Assembly (NCBI GenBank): GCA_005281725.1
Contig: SSBO01000016.1
Span: 138,768 to 202,767, forward strand
Reading direction: 5' to 3'
From: Wuchereria bancrofti
Taxonomy: Eukaryota; Nematoda; Chromadorea; Rhabditida; Onchocercidae
Length of the DNA: 64,000 nt
Shown: positions 10,460 through 22,200 of the stretch, in pieces
How positions within the stretch are numbered: the stretch's first letter is position 1
Layout of the letters: each line of letters begins with the position of its first letter
Made by a program: the position numbers and the translations under genes
Notes under the pieces: generated by a model
The model's input: only the letters and a program-made list of their open reading frames with translations
Told to the model about the DNA's origin: nothing
Databases searched by the model: none

Positions 10460-13400
10460 CTAGTACTACGAGAATTAATCAAGAAACATCTATTGGCTGG
10501 TTCAACTCGAATGGAATATGAATTACCAGATTTACATCAATTATTAACAATGGCAAAAGCATCATTTCAAAAAGTTCCAACATTAGTTGAAGTGCCATGT
10601 CCTGTTAATATTTGCGGTGATATTCATGGACAGTACGATGATTTGATGCGTATTTTTGCTGTATGTTTATTTTGATTTTTTTTTCTTTTTCTTTTTTTAC
10701 ATTTTATAGTATTTTTCATTTTAAAACTTAATCATTTTTTTTCAAATTGATATAAATTATCATTTTAATTTCTTCAAAAAAGAAATGATTTATATATTAT
10801 TTAAAAAAAATATTAAACTATAAAATAACTAATTTTTTGTAAATGTTTATGTTTGCAAAATTTTTTTTTTGTCTACATTTTACAGTAATTGTCATTTTGA
10901 AATTTAATAATTTTTTCAAATTGATATAAATTATTGTTTTAATTTTTTCAAAAAAAAAGAAACACGTTACAAAAAAAATTGTTAAAATGTATAAATGCAA
11001 TGAAAAAATTATTATACCACAATATTGCCATAAAATAATTAATTTAATATAATTTTTTTTTTGCTGTGATACCTTATAAGTTTATCATTGTTTTTTTTAT
11101 CAGAATTATTGAAATGTTTGATGATTTAGTGATCTGTTCTAACAAATTGCAACTAAATAGCAATATTCTAGAAAAAAAGTTATAATCCATATATTCGTTT
11201 TATTTAAATCGTTAAATTTCAAAATTTTGCACTTATCTTTTCGCTTGTTTCATTATGCTTTTGAATAAACATTGAAATATTATTTTGGCTTTCTTTTTAT
11301 CACTTCAATATAGATTAAACGAAATTTGATAGTTAAGCTAATGTGAATGTAATATAATATTGGTATTTGTTTTAAAATTGATTTATCAATAACATTTTAA
11401 TTAATTTCAAAAATTGATGTGATTTTATTTTGAAGTTAATTTGTATATAAAATTTAATCACATTTCAAAATTATACATAATTCAGTCATTTGGTTTACCA
11501 TTCAAAGTACGACATCTATTTCTGGGCGATTATGTTGATCGTGGTAGACATCCATTGGAAGTAATAGTGCGCCTTTTGGCATGCAAAATACAATTCCCCA
11601 AATTTGTTTTTCTCTTACGTGGCAATCATGAATTATTTCATATTAATAAGTTTGTTTTTAAAAAAAAAAAAAAGCTTTGTTTTTTCTTAACAAACGAAAA
11701 AATTATTTTTAGAATATATAATGAAAATTGTTTTTAGAATGCAAATTATATAGAATGTATATTTTAATTGTTATTATTTGTCATTATTTTTTTTTAAATT
11801 AAAATTGCATATTTATTAAAAATCATTAATAATTAGTGAAAGTAAATCAAAACTTTTACTTTCGTTTTTTTAAACTACTCTTTCCCCATTTATTGCAATA
11901 ATAATTAAATAACTTTTCCGAAGAAATTCTTAATTTCTTGACAATAAATTAAAAATGTTTTATTTCTAATTATGCAACAAAAGCACACACACACATACAC
12001 ACGTACATACATACACTATGAATTATCTCTTTGATAATTAAATAATTTAAAAATAAATCAAATTAATTGAAAAATTAGGACATATGGTTTCGCAGTAGAA
12101 ATCAGGGCACGTTATCGTATTCAAGCTGATGCACAAGGTTTATAACAATCATTTAATGAAGTTATTGCCGAAATGCCATTAGCAGCAATTGTGCAGGCAA
12201 AATATTATGCATGCATGGTGACTTATCACCAGAATTGAATTCTTTAAATGATATTAGAAATGTTAAAAGGTTTTCTGAAACTTATCTTAAAATTATAAAT
12301 TACAAGAAAAAATAAAACTTTTTTTTTGAAAGCTAAAAATCAATAAAAGTTTCAAGAATCACTAAGCAATGTTACTCATATACTGGTTATAGTTAATTAG
12401 AGCTTTGCTAATTGTCCTTTTTCCTTTTTTTTTCTCTTTTTTTCCTTCATTAATTCTGAAAATCTGAAATTTGCCAATATTTAAATGATAATCTATGATT
12501 TATGATATATATAAAATAATTTATAATTAATTCAATATTATAATTAATTCGATATTTTTAGCATAACTTTTTTTAGACCACTAAGAATGGTAAAATGTTT
12601 AGCGCAGGATTTACTTTTGGCAGATCCGGAAAATGGTGCAAAAGGTTTCCAGTGGAATTAANTTCGTGGTGTTTCATGGATTTTTGGTGAGAATGCTGTG
12701 CATGAAAAGATCAAACAACTTGGCATTGATATGGTTATACGAACACATCCAGTAATTTACGTATTAATTGTTTAGCATATAAATTTTATTACAAAAAAAT
12801 TATTATTATTCAAATTTCTATTTTAGAGAAAATTAATGTCAAAATTAATGCTATTATTTTATAGTAGAAAAAAAACATACATCTATCTCTTATTTATTTT
12901 TAAATATTGCTAATTAATTAGATCTTTATATATTACGTAGAAATATTTGACTAATTAACTAATTCAATAGAATCAACAGCTGCTAATAGTTGTTCCAATA
13001 TTATTAAATTTTTTTTACAAAAATTTTTTTCTCTTTTTTTGAAAGTTCTTTTTTCCATACCAGCTTTATTTCATTTTTTTATTAGTAACAAATTTTATAT
13101 ATTCGGAATGTTTATTAGTTATTTTGATGATACCTATAATTAATAGGATAAATTTGTTATCCCCTAAAATAAAAGGATAGTTTAGAGTAATTTCAAAATA
13201 ATTATACTTTGCCTAATTTGGTTGCATCAAAATTGTGATGGCATTTTTTATTTCAAAATGAGATTTCTCACACTCTGTTTTTCTTTGCTTCACTGAAAAT
13301 ATAAGATAATAATTCAGCTACTATTTAATGCGATTAAAATAATTATGAAATGCTGTAACTGAAAATATTTAGATTAGACTTCCTATTAGCATAATCATTA

Positions 13401-14217
13401 ATTAATTAATGCTATCTTACAGGTTGTCGAATTTGGTTGTGCATTTTTTGCGAATCGTAGGCTTATAACTGTCTTCTCAGCTGCACGATATCACGAAGGT
13501 CTTTGTAATTTTGCTACTGTTGTCGTTGTTAATTAATCAAAATTATTTTCACATAGCAATTACATAATTTTCAATAAACTCTGGGAAGTGCTTTTTTTAA
13601 TTTCATAATGAATACAATTATTATTTTAATTCAGGTATAATTCTTATTTTGATTTAGTGCTTTTGTTGTTTGTTATTTATTTAATTATTATTACTAGTGC
13701 TGTTGATGTTAAACATTTTTCAATTGATTAAATTATAATAAATATTAATGAAATATTTATTTTAGATATGATGTAAATTTTAAGCGTATTTAAGCATAAT
13801 CATAACTCATCGTAATTATTAGTTTACCCTGAAATATGGCTTGTGAGCTTGACATATAGGTCGCAAAAATAAGAAAAAGAAAACAAAAAATTTTAGTGGA
13901 AAATGACGTAAAGATTAATAATTACCATTCGATTCAATTCTCAAACAGTATCATAAACGTTCCAGTCAGATATTGGTGCTTTTATCAAAATGAGTTTTTT
14001 TTTTTTGAGAAGGAAAAGGAAAGTATTTGAAATATTTGAAAAAAGCAAGCGCAAAAGTATTAATTATTTATGGTTACAAGTGGATAACCATTTGGAATGA
14101 TCATTTCTACAACTTAAGCCAAGCGAATATGAGCAGCAACGAAAGGAAAAGCTCGTACCAACGGCAGATGTTGAAGATGATTTAGAGGATAAAATACATA
14201 TATATTTATCAAAATGA
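10460..14217 (+). pseudogene. PP1-type serine/threonine phosphatase pseudogene
   Basis: Exons with intact splice sites encode a protein phosphatase 1-like catalytic domain: 10460-10660 ([14 protein letters not shown]), 11486-11649 (GDYVDRG and RGNHE), 12079-12269, 12577-12751, 13423 to about 13535, and a tail at about 14050-14217 whose SFLQLKPSE matches the PP1 C-terminal SFQILKPSE. Metal-binding motifs survive, but the frame is broken: stop TAA at 12143-12145, a one-base deletion near 12202 (before LCMHGDLSP), stop TAA at 12659-12661 beside an N, and stop TGA at 14098-14100 where PP1 has Cys. HGG is HGD, and the SAPNYCG loop has become SAARYHE. The splice joining the last two exons no longer matches in phase, and no start codon is seen upstream. 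It keeps introns, so it is a decayed gene copy and not a retrocopy. One N or a sequencing error cannot explain all the lesions. Confidence 0.85.
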
Positions 14218-15156
14218 GCATAAGAGAATTAATAGAATCAATCATATGTCATATTGAATTTCTGTGTAAATTCACTGTAAGCGCACAAAATTGGAATATA
14301 CATATGTATATATTTTATAATTATTATTTAACTAATTTTTCGAAAAATTTCAAATATATGCGTTTTAATTTATTAATTAAAATTTAAAAAACTGATAAAA
14401 TACTTCATAATTGAAATAGGTGTATTAAAAATTTAACAACAAAAAATTATTTCATGCTAGTTGACAACGACAAATGAATAAACTGAAAATTAAAGTGCTA
14501 TTAATATTATTCAGTTATGTTAGAATCAATGGTGTAATGATTAATCGATAATTTTAAATTTTCTTAATTATTAAGTATTTTGGAATAGAAACAGAAAGAA
14601 ATATTTACTTCAATAATGGAATTTTGCATAACTTTTATAATGTAAAAATCAATATATCCTATTTCTACTGCAAAATTTGAAATATTTTAACGGATCATAA
14701 CAACGATGTTTTTTTTTTTTAATTTTGGGAAAATTTTTAAAAAGAAATGATGCAATTTTTGCATCTATCATTTCAATCATCATCATCCAACCTGAGTTTT
14801 ATGATTTTTTCAGAGCATACAATATCAAAAAAAAAAATCGTATTTTCGAAACAAATTCTAAAATTAGATTAAACTAAAAGAAATCCAGCAATTCCATTTC
14901 CGCCAATTTCACTCTCAATTCGAATAAAACATAAAAATATTGCAAAAGTTAAAAAAAAAAAAAAACCACAAAACAAGAACAAGAAAAGAAAAGCCGAGAA
15001 AAAAAAATTCATACTACTTGTTCAGGAAATGTTTAATAAATATATTCAGCAAATTTTTGTAATGATAGAATTACTTGAAAAGAAATTTAATTACAAAACT
15101 TTTTTCTCTTTTTATTTCATTTCCATATCAATTTCATTGTTTTGAATACGAGAAAA
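14218..15156. other. AT-rich spacer
   Basis: No gene seen. Homopolymer A and T tracts are frequent. Confidence 0.5.
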
Positions 15157-18100
15157 GGATAAATTCGCTTGTAATACTTTTATACTGCGATAATTTTAGA
15201 AATATAATATATTAGCAAAGTTATAATAATTATGTAATAAATATAAAATGATTATTGTCTCATTAGCAAGAATAAGTCTAAAACACTAAGATTTAATGTT
15301 AGACTTATTTTCACGCGTTAAAAATAATAAAAGAAGTTAAGTTTAGAATCATTAAACTTTTAAACAGCAGAAATAATTAATTTAGTTGAAAGAGAGAGGG
15401 AGAGACAGGGAAAGAGAAAAGAAGGAGATAAACAAAGACAGAAAAAGAAAAGCTGGAATACAATCAAAATGATACTGCAACTGTTAAATCATCAAAATTC
15501 GAAAAAAAAAAGAAAATTAAAAGCTTTTTTCTTGAATAGCTTTTAATAGATACTTTTCACTGTTATCTTTTTTCGTATTTTATAAAAATTTGTCATACTG
15601 TGAAAATTTTCCAAAAAACAAATCTAAAAAATGACTATGAAAAGAAGAAAATAAAAATTATAGGACATAAGAAAATATTTGAACATAAATACTGAATGTT
15701 TTCATTTGGAAAATTTGAGGGAAAAGATCAAAATTGATTGAATGATGTGTGAAAATTTCTCTATTTTGCTTTCTCTATTGGTTCGGAATGTGTTGCGCCA
15801 CCTGAAACTTAATTTTAATAAGGCATATTTTCCGTAATGATTTAATATTATTTTTACACAATTATGGTTTAGCAATTTTTTTTAATCTAACATTTAAAAA
15901 ATGAACATNGGATAAATTCGCTTGTAATACTTTTATACTGCGATAATTTTAGAAATATAATATATTAGCAAAGTTATAATAATTATGTAATAAATATAAA
16001 ATGATTATTGTCTCATTAGCAAGAATAAGTCTAAAACACTAAGATTTAATGTTAGACTTATTTTCACGCGTTAAAAATAATAAAAGAAGTTAAGTTTAGA
16101 ATCATTAAACTTTTAAACAGCAGAAATAATTAATTTAGTTGAAAGAGAGAGGGAGAGACAGGGAAAGAGAAAAGAAGGAGATAAACAAAGACAGAAAAAG
16201 AAAAGCTGGAATACAATCAAAATGATACTGCAACTGTTAAATCATCAAAATTCGAAAAAAAAAAAGAAAATTAAAAGCTTTTTTCTTGAATAGCTTTTAA
16301 TAGATACTTTTCACTGTTATCTTTTTTCGTATTTTATAAAAATTTGTCATACTGTGAAAATTTTCCAAAAAACAAATCTAAAAAATGACTATGAAAAGAA
16401 GAAAATAAAAATTATAGGACATAAGAAAATATTTGAACATAAATACTGAATGTTTTCATTTGGAAAATTTGAGGGAAAAGATCAAAATTGATTGAATGAT
16501 GTGTGAAAATTTCTCTATTTTGCTTTCTCTATTGGTTCGGAATGTGTTGCGCCACCTGAAACTTAATTTTAATAAGGCATATTTTCCGTAATGATTTAAT
16601 ATTATTTTTACACAATTATGGTTTAGCAATTTTTTTTAATCTAACATTTAAAAAATGAACATAAATGACATTTCTTTTTAATTTTACTCTTCTTTAATTT
16701 AATTATTTTTCATATCCTATTATCCAAACATTGCAAAATTTCTCAAAATTTTATCATAAAGTAAAGTTGATAATGTAAAAAAACTCGTTGTACATTGGAA
16801 TTCACAAAAATATTATTGAAGATAATATTCTCAAAAGTTTAATATAAGCTAAAAACTTGCTAATTACTTGATCATAAAGCAATCAAAAAATGAAAGTGAT
16901 TAAATGATTTGGTTAATGAGATGATTGGTATGAAAGAATGCAAAATTAATTATCATTTTAGGAAACATACTTTTAACAAAAAATTTTGATTAATCTTTTT
17001 TATCACTGTAATTCGTTAAATTTTGAATAAGATAATGAGAAAAAAATTTTTTTTAAAATATTTTCGGATAAAATAATTTCTTTAAGACTATCTAAATAGA
17101 AAATATCATTTAAAAAAAAACTTTAACTTAATTTAATTAAATATAAAATGATATAAATAGATGATAAGCTTACCCCAAAGCATAACATTCATCGTATCAC
17201 CAAGAATATATATAAGCCATAAGAATATGAAGGATATAAAAAACATTATGATAAATGCTAACACTGATAAATATTCCATAAATGGATAAAGCCAATAACC
17301 ATCAAAATAACGCGCTCCAAAAATGCTTTAAAAGAGAAAAATGGAAACTAATCTATCATTTAAAGTAGATATATAATTTAAATTATATAATTCCAAAAAA
17401 AAAAGAAAACGAGTTCCTTTATGTTTATTTATTACATAAATTATATGTTACAATCTAAAAGAATAATATGGATGAATTATTAGAAATAATTTTTGTTAAA
17501 CTTTCTAAAATAATCATAAACTAATTTTGATTATACACAGATACCATAATAACTGAATTAGACAAAAAATTTTTTAATCTATATGANGAAAAGGATAAAT
17601 TCGCTTGTAATACTTTTATACTGCGATAATTTTAGAAATATAATATATTAGCAAAGTTATAATAATTATGTAATAAATATAAAATGATTATTGTCTCATT
17701 AGCAAGAATAAGTCTAAAACACTAAGATTTAATGTTAGACTTATTTTCACGCGTTAAAAATAATAAAAGAAGTTAAGTTTAGAATCATTAAACTTTTAAA
17801 CAGCAGAAATAATTAATTTAGTTGAAAGAGAGAGGGAGAGACAGGGAAAGAGAAAAGAAGGAGATAAACAAAGACAGAAAAAGAAAAGCTGGAATACAAT
17901 CAAAATGATACTGCAACTGTTAAATCATCAAAATTCGAAAAAAAAAAAGAAAATTAAAAGCTTTTTTCTTGAATAGCTTTTAATAGATACTTTTCACTGT
18001 TATCTTTTTTCGTATTTTATAAAAATTTGTCATACTGTGAAAATTTTCCAAAAAACAAATCTAAAAAATGACTATGAAAAGAAGAAAATAAAAATTATAG

Positions 18101-19269
18101 GACATAAGAAAATATTTGAACATAAATACTGAATGTTTTCATTTGGAAAATTTGAGGGAAAAGATCAAAATTGATTGAATGATGTGTGAAAATTTCTCTA
18201 TTTTGCTTTCTCTATTGGTTCGGAATGTGTTGCGCCACCTGAAACTTAATTTTAATAAGGCATATTTTCCGTAATGATTTAATATTATTTTTACACAATT
18301 ATGGTTTAGCAATTTTTTTTAATCTAACATTTAAAAAATGAACATAAATGACATTTCTTTTTAATTTTACTCTTCTTTAATTTAATTATTTTTCATATCC
18401 TATTATCCAAACATTGCAAAATTTCTCAAAATTTTATCATAAAGTAAAGTTGATAATGTAAAAAAACTCGTTGTACATTGGAATTCACAAAAATATTATT
18501 GAAGATAATATTCTCAAAAGTTTAATATAAGCTAAAAACTTGCTAATTACTTGATCATAAAGCAATCAAAAAATGAAAGTGATTAAATGATTTGGTTAAT
18601 GAGATGATTGGTATGAAAGAATGCAAAATTAATTATCATTTTAGGAAACATACTTTTAACAAAAAATTTTGATTAATCTTTTTTATCACTGTAATTCGTT
18701 AAATTTTGAATAAGATAATGAGAAAAAAATTTTTTTTAAAATATTTTCGGATAAAATAATTTCTTTAAGACTATCTAAATAGAAAATATCATTTAAAAAA
18801 AAACTTTAACTTAATTTAATTAAATATAAAATGATATAAATAGATGATAAGCTTACCCCAAAGCATAACATTCATCGTATCACCAAGAATATATATAAGC
18901 CATAAGAATATGAAGGATATAAAAAACATTATGATAAATGCTAACACTGATAAATATTCCATAAATGGATAAAGCCAATAACCATCAAAATAACGCGCTC
19001 CAAAAATGCTTTAAAAGAGAAAAATGGAAACTAATCTATCATTTAAAGTAGATATATAATTTAAATTATATAATTCCAAAAAAAAAAGAAAACGAGTTCC
19101 TTTATGTTTATTTATTACATAAATTATATGTTACAATCTAAAAGAATAATATGGATGAATTATTAGAAATAATTTTTGTTAAACTTTCTAAAATAATCAT
19201 AAACTAATTTTGATTATACACAGATACCATAATAACTGAATTAGACAAAAAATTTTTTAATCTATATGA
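15157..19269. repeat. False duplication/triplication at N joins (15909, 17587)
   Basis: 15157-15908 recurs as 15910-16662 right after N at 15909. All of 15910-17586 recurs as 17593-19269 after N at 17587. The five bases 17588-17592 (GAAAA) match what precedes the first copy (15152-15156) and not the second, which shows that the third contig also overlaps the first. The first two copies differ by one base in an A-run. This is three overlapping contigs laid end to end. AIG1 exon 4 (18857-19008) is repeated at 17174-17325. Confidence 0.95.
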
Positions 19270-22200
19270 TGAAATTTTAAATTATATATTTTTAAATCTT
19301 ATCATAAAATTCAATTTACATTAAATGATTGTATTTTATGAAAGAAATTTTAAAAGTCAATTAAAAATGTATTAAAAAAAAAGAAACTTACATAGAAAAG
19401 TAGAGGATAACTAATGCAATAATGATAATACTACCAATCTTTCGTGAAGGTGCTCGATGACAAGTTAAAAGTGTATCAACCAGAATGAATGGTAATGGTG
19501 CAGTATGAGTGATATGATTCATAAAAGGTGGAATTAACTCTTCAGCCCATTTTGGTATTACTAATGTTGGTTCCAAAGCATATAAAGACCAAAAAAGTAA
19601 ACAGGTTATCTGAAATTTGTTGGAAATTTTTATCAAATTATATGAAAGAGAATATTTCAATATTTTTAATTATTTTTGTTTTTTTTCTGGCTTAGTTTGT
19701 TTTAAATTAATCAAATGTTAAAAAATTGTCGAATTAAGTATTATTAAAAAAATAACTTCAAATAGCACTCATTTTTAATTAATCCGTTTTTCCATTTTTT
19801 TCGCTTAATGTAATACATTTTTCAATTTTATTGTTTAATGATAAGCAAAATGAGTAATAAAGAAGAACAGTAGAATGAGGAATAAACTTTAATAATAGTT
19901 TTGTTTAATTTCATTTAACATAATTAGATGATATTAAATAAAAATTTCGAAATATTTTTAATTTAAAAAATTTTAAATTTATTGAAAAACCAATAAAATG
20001 AAACATACAGCACCAACAGGTAAGACGCTAGTAAAATACATGAAATCAGAAATTTGATGAAGTTTCGAATTACGCCAATAACTTGGCGTTGTTGGATGCT
20101 TTTTATGTGGTCCACGATCGGTTGTTTCACGTAATGTATCCATCAATGCACATATGAAGCACATTGCATAATATACTGTTTGTAAAACCTAAAATTTTAA
20201 TTTAATTCAAGTAGCATTAAATTAATTTATTCAATTATAATATCATAAAGTAGTTTTTCTATAGTAAATAAAGATGTATTAGTAGTAGTAGGGAAGATAT
20301 TAATTAGACTTAGTAATAAGAGGAAAGATAAGAATTAGTGCTAAGAATAATTCAAAAAAAGAAACAATAAATAAATAAATGTAAACAAATGAAATATCAA
20401 AAGAATGAGGAAATTTCGAAATTCATCAGTGTTCTTAAAATTGGAATAATTCATAACAATCCAATAAATCTGGAAGATGAATAATTTTGCATGATTTTTA
20501 CTTTGGTTTTACTTTAGTTTATTTTGATCATTTAATAAATTACTTTTCGAAATTTTGGTATTTTATAGATCCTTATTTTTTACTACAAGGGGATATATAG
20601 TTGGTGAATATAAAAAAACTTCATTATAAATTTCATAAAATTTACAAAGTTTTCTTTTGTTAAGAATTTTAGAAATTTTTAACACCATCAAATACAGCAA
20701 TGGTAAAAGATTTATTCCCTAAAAAAAAGGAAAAAAAATACGATTTTGGTTAACAATCTAATTAATTAATCCATTTACTATCAATAAAATTTTGGAAATA
20801 TGTCTTAAAATTCAAAATTTTGAAAGAAAAAAAAATTTCAATTTATACTAAATTTCTCCTTTTCAGGCGAATAGATGCATTTTTAAATATTTCAAAACAC
20901 TTTATAATGCTGAAAAGACAATGAAATAAAAGTATTATATCATTTCTAACTTTTTCTCTCGGGAAATATTAAAAGTTGTAAAGTTAGATATTTTTATATG
21001 TGCAGTGTGCTTAAAACAAATAATATAATAGAAATCTTATCACGAAATAAAACAAACGAAAGACTTGAATGTGACACGTGCACGTGATATTAGACGCTTC
21101 TCCACATAATACGTGTTAAATCACGAGTAATGCGTATTAATTTACGAGAGATAATGAAACTTGAGCTCTTCTTATTTCTCTTTTTCTTTATGATTAATTT
21201 TTTTAGACTCAGTGTGTTTAAATTTCTGTCTCTATTGAAATAAATGTTTTAATTGAACATCTCCTTTTTTCTTTATCTTTCTGTCCCTCCCCCTCTCTCA
21301 CTCTTCCCCTCTCTCTGTGTTTATGTGGACATGGGTCATACTGTATCACATTAGAAATAAAACGGAAAGTAGAAGATAGTATTTTATGCAATCCGAAATG
21401 TTACATCACTTTTTTTTCNATGATAAGCAAAATGAGTAATAAAGAAGAACAGTAGAATGAGGAATAAACTTTAATAATAGTTTTGTTTAATTTCATTTAA
21501 CATAATTAGATGATATTAAATAAAAATTTCGAAATATTTTTAATTTAAAAAATTTTAAATTTATTGAAAAACCAATAAAATGAAACATACAGCACCAACA
21601 GGTAAGACGCTAGTAAAATACATGAAATCAGAAATTTGATGAAGTTTCGAATTACGCCAATAACTTGGCGTTGTTGGATGCTTTTTATGTGGTCCACGAT
21701 CGGTTGTTTCACGTAATGTATCCATCAATGCACATATGAAGCACATTGCATAATATACTGTTTGTAAAACCTAAAATTTTAATTTAATTCAAGTAGCATT
21801 AAATTAATTTATTCAATTATAATATCATAAAGTAGTTTTTCTATAGTAAATAAAGATGTATTAGTAGTAGTAGGGAAGATATTAATTAGACTTAGTAATA
21901 AGAGGAAAGATAAGAATTAGTGCTAAGAATAATTCAAAAAAAGAAACAATAAATAAATAAATGTAAACAAATGAAATATCAAAAGAATGAGGAAATTTCG
22001 AAATTCATCAGTGTTCTTAAAATTGGAATAATTCATAACAATCCAATAAATCTGGAAGATGAATAATTTTGCATGATTTTTACTTTGGTTTTACTTTAGT
22101 TTATTTTGATCATTTAATAAATTACTTTTCGAAATTTTGGTATTTTATAGATCCTTATTTTTTACTACAAGGGGATATATAGTTGGTGAATATAAAAAAA

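Noticed and set aside
12662..12662. A tenth contig join at the N in the PP1 pseudogene
   Set aside because: The sequence after this N does not repeat anything upstream and the exon continues across it, so it is a single ambiguous base.
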